This document shows, one piece after another, positions 52,613 to 59,772 of a DNA stretch of 64,000 bases. The stretch is from VXYK01 sp965214565. GTDB taxonomy: Bacteria > Actinomycetota > Acidimicrobiia > Acidimicrobiales > Aldehydirespiratoraceae. Each line of letters begins with the position of its first letter. Position 1 is the first letter of the stretch. The DNA is taken from positions 1,240,001 to 1,304,000 of the forward strand of contig OZ243951.1 in assembly GCA_965214565.1 (NCBI GenBank). Reading direction: 5' to 3'. The translations under genes and the position numbers were made by a program. The notes beneath the pieces were generated by a model, which had not been told where the DNA came from, did no database searches, and saw nothing but the letters and a program-made list of their open reading frames with translations.

Positions 52613-53391
52613 GTTCACGCAGCGGCGTCTCTTACGACGCTCGGGGCCTTGTCGAACCCCAGGCCGAGATGCCCGACAACATCGAGGTCGACGGCGGCAA
52701 GGCGCGCTTCGACGCCACCGACCTGACCATCCGCCAGATCAACATGGCCTTTCGGAAACTGATCTACAACGACGGCATAGTCGATGTGACGGTGCTCAAC
52801 CCGTCCTCCAAGCATTCGCTTGCGGTTGGGATCTTGAAGCGCTGTCGGATCCATTTTGAGGGAAGCCCCGGCTGGTTCGCCTGCGGCCTGATCGACGGGC
52901 CCGAGGTGACGATCAACGGTCGGGTCGGCTGGTCGCTCGCAGAGAACATGATGTCGGGCGTGGTCGTGGTCGAGCGCGGCGCAGGCTCGCTCACCGGAGC
53001 CGCGATCCGCGGCGGTGACCTGATCGTGAAGGGCGATGTGGGCGCTCGCACCGGCATCGACCAGAAGGGCGGCACGATCATCGTGATGGGCAACGTCGGG
53101 ATCAACACCGGGTTCATGATGCAGCGCGGCCGTCAGATCATCTGCGGCAACGCCGGCGAGAACCTCGGCGACTCGATGTATGACGGTCAGATCTACGTCG
53201 GAGGGAAGGTGAGTTCCCTGGGAGTCGACTGCGTGCCCGGTGAATGGACAGATGCCGACACCGAGTTGATCGAACGCAAGTTCCGGATCCACGGGCTGGG
53301 AGACCCGCCGCCGTTCGAGAAGTTCGTCTGCGGCAAGCAGCTGCACAACTACGACGCACTCGAACCGTCAGAGCGCAAGCTCGTGATCTGA
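52600..53391 (+). CDS. mgsB: N-methylglutamate synthase GXGXG subunit (MgsB-like)
   Basis: A 263-residue beta-helix protein equal to the GXGXG C-terminal domain of glutamate synthase. It shows the repeated glycine turns (IRGGDLIVKGDVGARTGI, GGTIIVMGNVGINTGF and GGKVSSLG). It is the middle subunit of MgsABC. Co-translated with MgsA by overlap and followed by MgsC after 51 bp. Confidence 0.8.
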   Translation: MASVGSRSGVSYDARGLVEPQAEMPDNIEVDGGKARFDATDLTIRQINMAFRKLIYNDGIVDVTVLNPSSKHSLAVGILKRCRIHFEGSPGWFACGLIDGPEVTINGRVGWSLAENMMSGVVVVERGAGSLTGAAIRGGDLIVKGDVGARTGIDQKGGTIIVMGNVGINTGFMMQRGRQIICGNAGENLGDSMYDGQIYVGGKVSSLGVDCVPGEWTDADTELIERKFRIHGLGDPPPFEKFVCGKQLHNYDALEPSERKLVI

Positions 53392-53442
53392 ACCCGGACA
53401 CAACACCGAGAGAAGACAGCGAGAGAACATAAGGAGACGACG

Positions 53443-54837
53443 ATGAGCGAAGTGAACAAGAGTACAGATGTGTTGGGGCAGAGCCGGATATTCACCCGCG
53501 AGGTGATCAACGACATCCACGTGAAGTCCGAACTGGGCCGTTACCGGATGCGAGGCTTCTCGATCTTCAAGAAGATCCCGCACTGGGACGAGCTGGTGTT
53601 CCTGCCGGGAACCCTCACCCGATTCGTGATCGAGGGTTACCGCGAGAAGTGCGAGACGAAGACCGTGCTCGGGTCGCGTTTCGCGGCCAAGCCGCTGGAA
53701 CTCGACATTCCGGTCTACATCACCGGCATGAGCTTCGGTGCTCTGTCGCTGGAGGCCAAAATGGCGCTGGCGAAGGGCGCCTCAATGGCCGGGACCGCCA
53801 CCTGCTCGGGCGAGGGCGGCATGATCCCGCCCGAACGGGACCTGTCGACCAAGTGGTACTACCAGATCATTCAGAGCCGCTACGGTTTCAACCCTCATCA
53901 CCTGATGTTGGCCGACGCGGTGGAGTTCTTCATCGGCCAGGGATGCAAGGTCGGCCTCGGCGGCCACCTGATGGGCCAGAAAGTCACCGAGCAGGTGGCT
54001 GAGATGCGGTCGCTGCCCGCGGGTATCGATCAGCGTTCACCGGCTCGGCATCCCGACTGGCTCGGTCCCGACGATCTCTCGTTGAAGATCCAGGAGGTAC
54101 GTGAGGCCACCGACTACCAGATCCCGATCCAGCTGAAGCTGGGGTCGGCCCGGGTCTATGACGATGTGCGCATGGCCGCCAAGTGCGGTCCTGACGTGAT
54201 CTATCTCGACGGCGCCGAGGGCGGTACCGGTGCCGGGCCGCACCTGGCCACCGAGGAAACCGGAATCCCGTTGATGGCGGCTATCCCGGAGGCTCGTCGA
54301 GCGCTCGAGGACGTGGGCCTCGCCGACGACATCGACCTGGTGGTAGCCGGCGGTATTCGCAACGGCGGCGATGTGGCCAAGTGCCTGGCGCTGGGTGCCG
54401 ACGCCATCGCTATCGGCAGCGCGGCCCTGATGGCTCTCAACTGCAACAAGGAGATCCCGGGTGTCACCGACTATGAGGGCACCATCGGTGTACCCGCCGG
54501 CGAGTGCTACCACTGCCATACTGGTCGCTGCCCGGTGGGTGTGGCCACCCAGGATGTGGAGCTACGCAAACGCCTCGACGTCGACGAGGCGGCCCTGCGG
54601 GTCTACAACTTCTTGATCACCCTCACGATGGAGGTGCAGATGTTGGCCCGGGCCTGCGGAAAGACCGACATTCATTCGCTGGAGCCCGAGGACCTCGCCG
54701 CTCTGACCTATGAGGCGGCGGCCATGGCCAAGGTGCCGTTGGCCGGCACCACCTACATTCCCGGTGTCACCGAGGAGAACACTCTGGCCGAGATACGCGA
54801 ACTGTTCGACAAGCACGTGATCGATGGAGGCAACTGA
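53443..54837 (+). CDS. mgsC: N-methylglutamate synthase FMN subunit (MgsC-like)
   Basis: A 464-residue FMN-binding glutamate-synthase-type protein that forms the catalytic core. Landmarks are YITGMSFGALSLEAKMAL, GEGGMIPPERDL, IQLKLGSARVYDDV, YLDGAEGGTGAGP, and the iron-sulfur cysteines in GECYHCHTGRCPVGVATQ. An AAGGAG site stands before the ATG. In the known pathway MgsABC makes N-methylglutamate from gamma-glutamylmethylamide and 2-oxoglutarate-derived nitrogen acceptors. Confidence 0.83.
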   Translation: MSEVNKSTDVLGQSRIFTREVINDIHVKSELGRYRMRGFSIFKKIPHWDELVFLPGTLTRFVIEGYREKCETKTVLGSRFAAKPLELDIPVYITGMSFGALSLEAKMALAKGASMAGTATCSGEGGMIPPERDLSTKWYYQIIQSRYGFNPHHLMLADAVEFFIGQGCKVGLGGHLMGQKVTEQVAEMRSLPAGIDQRSPARHPDWLGPDDLSLKIQEVREATDYQIPIQLKLGSARVYDDVRMAAKCGPDVIYLDGAEGGTGAGPHLATEETGIPLMAAIPEARRALEDVGLADDIDLVVAGGIRNGGDVAKCLALGADAIAIGSAALMALNCNKEIPGVTDYEGTIGVPAGECYHCHTGRCPVGVATQDVELRKRLDVDEAALRVYNFLITLTMEVQMLARACGKTDIHSLEPEDLAALTYEAAAMAKVPLAGTTYIPGVTEENTLAEIRELFDKHVIDGGN

Positions 54838-54838
54838 G

Positions 54839-55294
54839 ATGGCCGGATCGGCAAGCACGGGCGAGAGCCCATCGGAAGTCCGCACTGTGGCGATCGACGC
54901 AGAGGTGTTGGCCGGCAAGCGTTTCCCCTATCAGGAGGACATAACGCTCGTGGCCGACATCGATCTGCTCGCCAACACGCCCGGGCCCGACATCAACTGG
55001 CTCGAAGACATCACCCTGTTGGAGGAGGACGGCGTGCCGGCGGTGTTCGACCGTTACTCGAACTCGTTCCTGAAGATCTATTTCGACATCCCCGAGGGCC
55101 AAGAGGACGACATCGCCCGCAAGGTTCTGATCAGGCATCTCGTGGACGGGAACTCCTATGGCATCGCCTTGAAGGACATCCACTGCAAGTTCCCGCAGGT
55201 TGAACTGGGGCCGTGGGTGGAGGAGTCGCGCATTGTGGGAGAGAACTGGAAACCGACCGAGCTTGAGGGCTGGTCTGCGCCTCAGGCGCATTGA
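54839..55294 (+). CDS. Conserved-looking protein of unknown function in the methylamine operon
   Basis: A 151-residue soluble protein, acidic and without Cys motifs except KDIHCKFPQ. Recognisable pieces are FPYQEDITLVADIDLLANT, NSFLKIYFDIPEGQEDD and GPWVEESRIVGENWKP. The start is placed at ATG 54839, 8 nt after GGAGG; an in-frame ATG at 54824 would run inside mgsC. It lies between MgsC and an FAD oxidoreductase with no gap large enough for a promoter. It is not similar to the Cys-rich SoxD/MgdB zinc subunit, so it may be a different accessory factor. Confidence 0.6.
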   Translation: MAGSASTGESPSEVRTVAIDAEVLAGKRFPYQEDITLVADIDLLANTPGPDINWLEDITLLEEDGVPAVFDRYSNSFLKIYFDIPEGQEDDIARKVLIRHLVDGNSYGIALKDIHCKFPQVELGPWVEESRIVGENWKPTELEGWSAPQAH

Positions 55295-55330
55295 GGCCCG
55301 GGTCAGGCCAGGAACAAACAAGGAGCAGTA

Positions 55331-56662
55331 GTGAGTCTTCCCCGAAGTTCCCGTTATGTGATCATCGGTGCCGGCATCCACGGTTTGTCGACTGCTTGGA
55401 ACCTGGCCCGTGATCTGCGTTCATCGGGCCGCGGCTCCGGCGCCGACGTGATCGTCATCGACAAGGCCGGTGTCGGTGCGGGGGCTTCGGGCATTGCCTG
55501 TGGCGTGATCCGCAACAACTATTTCCAGCCCGCGATGCGCGAGTTGATGGCGCATTCGGTGGATGTCTGGGAGAGCGATCCGGAGGCATTCTCGTATCAT
55601 CCGGTGGGGTACTTGCAGATCAGCCATGAGGCGATGCATGAAGATGTCGCCTCGATTCATGCTCAACAGCAGGCCATCGGTTACGCGTCGACTTTCGTGG
55701 AGGGGGCTGAGGATTCCCGCCGCCACATGTTGGGTATTTTTGACGACTGGCAAGCGCAGGGCATCACCAGCGTTCTTCAGGAGCATCGCGGGGGTTACGC
55801 CAACAATATGGCCTCGCTCAAGGGCCTGTTGGGCAAGGCGGAGGCTGAGGGCGTGGCGGTGGTTGGGGGCGTGTCCGTGATGGGTTTTGAGCGTGACGCC
55901 ACCGGGGCGGTGACCGGCGTGGTCACCGATCAGGGAAGCGTGGAGTGTGATCAGGTGGTGGTGGCGGTGGGGCCGTGGGTGCAGAAGATCTGGGCGATGC
56001 TCGACCTTCCGGTGGTCACCGACGTGCTCGGGCCCGACGGTGCGGTGTATCGGCGTCCGACCTGGACCTACATGTGTCTGCAGGAGGGCACGCTGGAGGT
56101 CGATCCAGGCTATCTCGTCGACAATGCCAACAATATGCCGCCGGTGGTGCATATCGATACCGACGCGCCGCTCTATGACGCAGACGGCCTGGTCACCGAG
56201 GGGCCGTGGGGTGTGTACTACAAGCCCGATTTCAATTTCGGTGGCGTGCAGGGCGGGTATATGCCCTATGTGGTGGACAAGCCCGGCGAGGAGGTGGCGG
56301 TCGATCCCTACGGGCCGGAGTCACCGGATTTCGTGGTGGGTGAGGACTTCTATCGCACCTGGTCTGCGGCGCTGGCTCATTGTCAGAAGCGTTTCGAGGG
56401 CAAGGGTCATCTGATGAGCCGTGAGCCCTCTGGTGGTATCGGCAGTTTCTCGCCGGACAACTTTCCGGTGTTCGACATGTTCTGTGACAACGTGTACTTC
56501 ATCGCCGATTCGAACCACGGCTACAAGATGATCGGTGTGGGCGCGCTTGTGGCCCGGGAGTTGTTGGGTGAGCCTCAGGATCTGCTGGCTCCGTTCTGTT
56601 GGTCCCGTTATGCCACCGGAGATCTGCATCCAGTGAGCAACTCGCCGTATCCGTGGAGCTGA
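55331..56662 (+). CDS. FAD-dependent amine oxidoreductase (DAO family)
   Basis: A 443-residue flavoprotein of the DAO/sarcosine-oxidase type. The dinucleotide-binding motif is YVIIGAGIHGLSTAWNLA (about residues 9-26), with the second FAD contact VIDKAGVGAGASGIACGVIRN. The C-terminal segment ADSNHGYKMIGVGALVARELL contains the glycine-rich end. GTG start after AAGGAG. Position after MgsABC makes it a candidate for oxidation of N-methylglutamate or another methylamine derivative, replacing the four-subunit MgdABCD, which is absent here (inference). Confidence 0.75.
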   Translation: MSLPRSSRYVIIGAGIHGLSTAWNLARDLRSSGRGSGADVIVIDKAGVGAGASGIACGVIRNNYFQPAMRELMAHSVDVWESDPEAFSYHPVGYLQISHEAMHEDVASIHAQQQAIGYASTFVEGAEDSRRHMLGIFDDWQAQGITSVLQEHRGGYANNMASLKGLLGKAEAEGVAVVGGVSVMGFERDATGAVTGVVTDQGSVECDQVVVAVGPWVQKIWAMLDLPVVTDVLGPDGAVYRRPTWTYMCLQEGTLEVDPGYLVDNANNMPPVVHIDTDAPLYDADGLVTEGPWGVYYKPDFNFGGVQGGYMPYVVDKPGEEVAVDPYGPESPDFVVGEDFYRTWSAALAHCQKRFEGKGHLMSREPSGGIGSFSPDNFPVFDMFCDNVYFIADSNHGYKMIGVGALVARELLGEPQDLLAPFCWSRYATGDLHPVSNSPYPWS

Positions 56663-56674
56663 GATGGCTTGCAG

Positions 56675-57109
56675 ATGAATGTCACTGGTAGTTGTGCGTG
56701 CGGTGCGGTGCGGTTCACGTTGAACGGGCCGCTGCGGCCTGTGATCAACTGTCACTGTTCGCGCTGTCGGCATTGGACGGGCCATTTCATGGCCGCCACG
56801 AACACACACCGGGACGATCTCTCGTTCAAGCGGGGTGTCGACTCGGTGAGGTGGTGGACTCCCGACGAGGAGCCGACCGTGTCCTATGGATTCTGCGCTC
56901 TCTGCGGGGGCAGCCTGTTCTGGCGCTCGAGTGCCAAGCCCGGGAGGTATTCGATAACTGCCGGGGCGCTCGACCCGCCGACTGGTCTTGACACTGTGCA
57001 TGCCCTGTTCACGGCCGAGGCGAGCGACTACCACCGCCTCGATTCCGATCTCCCCCACCATCCCTACGATTCTGGTGGCGGCGTCCAATTCGAGGGCGGC
57101 TGGACATAG
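56675..57109 (+). CDS. GFA-family (glutathione-dependent formaldehyde-activating-like) protein
   Basis: A 144-residue zinc-fold protein of the GFA/CENP-V family. The cysteine motifs are SCACGAVRFTL, CHCSRCRHWTGH and CALCGGSLFWRS. ATG 56675 is chosen over a TTG two codons earlier. Placement next to methylamine genes, which release formaldehyde, is suggestive, but the name GFA does not prove formaldehyde chemistry and actinobacteria generally lack glutathione. Confidence 0.78.
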   Translation: MNVTGSCACGAVRFTLNGPLRPVINCHCSRCRHWTGHFMAATNTHRDDLSFKRGVDSVRWWTPDEEPTVSYGFCALCGGSLFWRSSAKPGRYSITAGALDPPTGLDTVHALFTAEASDYHRLDSDLPHHPYDSGGGVQFEGGWT

Positions 57110-57122
57110 CCGTTCGGCGGGG

Positions 57123-58310
57123 TCAGGCGCGGGCGCCGGGGCCGTAGGCGCAGAACATGTGCTCGTTCTCGGCGTAGCGGGTGGGGCGCAATTGGTGAGG
57201 GTCGAAGGGCGGTTCGTGGCCGAGGACTATCGCCGCTACGACTTCGCCGATGGCGGGTGACAGTTTCAGTCCGTGGCCTGAGAATCCCAGGGCGAGGCAC
57301 AGCCCGGCTATCTCGGGAGTCCAGCCGATGAGGGGGTGGTAGTCGGGGGTGACGTCGTAGGCACCGCTGGTGTGGCTGAGCGGGGTTGCGCCTCTCAGCG
57401 CGGGCATGCGGTCGCCCAGAGCCCGGTCGATTCGTTCCATGTGGTCCTGCTGTTCCGCTTCGTCGCCCAGCAGCAGCGGGTCGTCCACGAGCGGCATCTC
57501 CGAGGGGTAGGCGGCGGCGAGGAAGCGGCGGCCCATGTCGGGCCGCAACACGATGTTGGAGTTCCCGTCGGTGACGCAGGAGTGCATCTGGGGTTGACCT
57601 GGTTGGGTTTGCAGCATGGTCATTTCGAGCCGACGCCGTTGCACGGGTACGCGAACACCGATCGGGTCGAGGAGTTCGGTCGCCCAGGCTCCGGTTGCTG
57701 TCACGACCACACCGGCGTCTATTTCGCCTGCGGTGGTGGTCACGCCAGTGAGCCGACCGCCGCCGGTTCGCAACGCTGTCACTCTGACACCGCTGATGAT
57801 CTCTGCGCCGTGCGCCTGAGCAGCGGTGAGCCAGCTCAGCACCATTTTGGTGACGTCGATGTAGCCGCCGTCCGGCTCGTATGCTCCGCCTGCGAGGTCG
57901 TCGGTGATCAACAGGGGTTCGAGCGCGGCGATCTCGGCGGCGTTCACGAAGCGGGTGTCCACACCGCAGGACTTTCCCAGGTCGATGTTGCGGTGCAGGG
58001 CGTCGAGTTGGTCCTCCACGACCAGCAGCATGTAGCCGAGCTGGACGTATCCGGGGTCGCCGACTCCCACCTCGGTGTTCCAGTTCCGGATCACGTTGAA
58101 ACCGTGCCGTGCCATCTGAACGAGCAGTTCGTTGGAGTAGTGCTGACGGATCTGGCCGAATGTTCTTCCGGAGATCCCCCCTACTGGTGGTCGTTCGTCG
58201 ACCACCACGACCCGGGCGTCGGATCGGGACGCGAGCTGGTAGGCGATGCTGGCTCCCATGATGCCCGCGCCGACGACAACGATGTCTGCTGTCGCCGGGG
58301 GCGGCCTCAT
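57123..58310 (-). CDS. FAD-dependent oxidoreductase, sarcosine oxidase beta-like
   Basis: A 395-residue DAO-family flavoprotein. The FAD motif is DIVVVGAGIMGASIAYQLA (about residues 9-27), and the C-terminal HTSGAYDVTPDYHPLIGWTPE and GFSGHGLKLSPAIGE are typical of sarcosine or dimethylglycine-type oxidases. It is separated by 19 bp from the Tmm-like gene on the same strand, so it is probably the last gene of that operon. Substrate is probably an N-methylated amino acid (inference). Confidence 0.8.
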   Translation of the reverse strand: MRPPPATADIVVVGAGIMGASIAYQLASRSDARVVVVDERPPVGGISGRTFGQIRQHYSNELLVQMARHGFNVIRNWNTEVGVGDPGYVQLGYMLLVVEDQLDALHRNIDLGKSCGVDTRFVNAAEIAALEPLLITDDLAGGAYEPDGGYIDVTKMVLSWLTAAQAHGAEIISGVRVTALRTGGGRLTGVTTTAGEIDAGVVVTATGAWATELLDPIGVRVPVQRRRLEMTMLQTQPGQPQMHSCVTDGNSNIVLRPDMGRRFLAAAYPSEMPLVDDPLLLGDEAEQQDHMERIDRALGDRMPALRGATPLSHTSGAYDVTPDYHPLIGWTPEIAGLCLALGFSGHGLKLSPAIGEVVAAIVLGHEPPFDPHQLRPTRYAENEHMFCAYGPGARA

Positions 58311-58329
58311 GGGCTTGGCGGTGAGCCAG

Positions 58330-59676
58330 TCAGGCTTCGGTGGCCAGGAACGATTCGAGCGAGTCGTCCAGGGCCTCGACCCAGTCGGTGTGGTGTGTCG
58401 GCGCGACCGTGCCGGTCATCGGTGAGGTGTGGCCGTTGTCGCGGTAACCGATGATCGACTGTTTCTTGTGCCCCTTCCAGTCTTTGAACATCTGGGAGAC
58501 CAGCGGTGTGTTGAAGTCCGGGTAGTCGCTCTGTTCAAGCAGGTCCTGGGTGTAGGCGCCCTGGTAGTCGATGAGGCCGTAGTCGTCCTCGACGGCGTCC
58601 TCGATCGCTTGTTCCTCGGCGATGCTGCGGGCCTGCTCGTCGGCCGACGGCAGTTCGATACGTCCGAGGATGACGTCGCGGGCGTACCAGGCCTGCACGT
58701 CGAACATGTTGAACGTGTACCACTGGTCCTGCATGCCCAAATACATCACCCCGTTGTCGGGCTGGAAGACCACACCGCGGTAGAGCATCGAGGAGGCCAA
58801 CCGGTTGGTGGTGGCTAGGCGCAGGTTGTCGTCCATGTACGGGAAGTGGTGCAGATATCCGGTGCAGGAGATGATGGCGTCGATCTCCGTTGAGGTGCCG
58901 TCGACGAAATGCACGGTGCGGCTGTCGACGTGGCTGAGGATCGGCTTCTCGGTGATGCCGTCGGGCCAGTTGAAACCCATGGGTCCGCTGCGTGATGAGC
59001 ATACGACTGAGCGTGCGCCGTACTTCCAGCACTGCGAGGCGATGTCCTCTGCTGAGTAGCTCGATCCGATGATCATCACGTTCTGGCCGGCGAACTGCAC
59101 TGCGTCGCGGAAGTCGTGGGCGTGCAGGAGTGTGCCGCCGAAGGTGTCGTAGCCGGGGTATTGCGGCATGTTGGGCGTGGAGAAGTGCCCGCTGGCCACC
59201 ACCACGTAGTCGAACTCCTCGGTGTTGGTCGTGTCGCTCTCGTGGTCGTGTGCCCGCACGACGAACCGGCCCGTCTCAGGTGAGCGGCTCACGCTGCGCA
59301 CTGCCTGGTTGAAACGGATGTACTTGCGGATTCCGCTGCGCGTGGCGCGGCCGACGATGTAGTCGTAGAGGACTTCTCGTGGCGGGAACGAGCCGATAGG
59401 CCTGCCGAAGTGCTCTTCGAAGGTGTAGTCGGCAAATTCCAGGCATTCCTTGGGGCCGTTGGACCACAGGTAGCGGTACATGCTCCCGTGGCACGGCTCG
59501 CCGTGTTCGTCGAGGCCGGTACGCCAGGTGTAGTTCCAGAGACCTCCCCAGTCGTCTTGTTTCTCGTAGCAGACCAGGTCGGGCATTTCTGCTCCGTCGG
59601 TTGCCTTGTCGCTCGCGAAGGCGTGTAGTTGTGCGAGCCCGCATGGTCCAGCACCAATGATGGCGACGCGTGTCAT
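58330..59676 (-). CDS. tmm: Flavin-containing monooxygenase, trimethylamine monooxygenase-like
   Basis: A 448-residue class B flavin monooxygenase. FAD motif VAIIGAGPCGLAQLHAFA, WGGLWNYTW, the FMO identity motif FGGTLLHAHDFR (F-x-G-x-x-x-H-x-x-x-F) and NADPH motif VMIIGSSYSAEDI are present. The stretch MYRYLWSNGPKECLEFADY and the PPREVLYDYI block match bacterial Tmm, which oxidises trimethylamine to TMAO. The DUF1989-GcvT (Tdm-like) gene stands directly upstream, completing TMA to DMA. GGGGGGA precedes the ATG. A shared 25-bp element lies at 59714-59738. Confidence 0.85.
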   Translation of the reverse strand: MTRVAIIGAGPCGLAQLHAFASDKATDGAEMPDLVCYEKQDDWGGLWNYTWRTGLDEHGEPCHGSMYRYLWSNGPKECLEFADYTFEEHFGRPIGSFPPREVLYDYIVGRATRSGIRKYIRFNQAVRSVSRSPETGRFVVRAHDHESDTTNTEEFDYVVVASGHFSTPNMPQYPGYDTFGGTLLHAHDFRDAVQFAGQNVMIIGSSYSAEDIASQCWKYGARSVVCSSRSGPMGFNWPDGITEKPILSHVDSRTVHFVDGTSTEIDAIISCTGYLHHFPYMDDNLRLATTNRLASSMLYRGVVFQPDNGVMYLGMQDQWYTFNMFDVQAWYARDVILGRIELPSADEQARSIAEEQAIEDAVEDDYGLIDYQGAYTQDLLEQSDYPDFNTPLVSQMFKDWKGHKKQSIIGYRDNGHTSPMTGTVAPTHHTDWVEALDDSLESFLATEA

Positions 59677-59713
59677 GGTCCAAATCCCCCCTGTGATTGG
59701 TTGTACCTCTAAC

Positions 59714-59738
59714 GAGAGGAAACTTAGCGCACTCTGAG
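59714..59738 (-). promoter_or_regulatory. Second copy of the 25-bp methylamine element, upstream of the Tmm gene
   Basis: GAGAGGAAA-N8-ACTCTGAG on the plus strand, 38-62 bp upstream of the tmm start. It matches 50046-50070 at 17 of 25 positions, with the two outer blocks nearly identical. CCTCT-AACG-AGAGG (59706-59719) also pairs here. Confidence 0.5.
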
Positions 59739-59772
59739 CTCTGTTGTCGTCCCCAAGATGCTTAGTGCTGAG

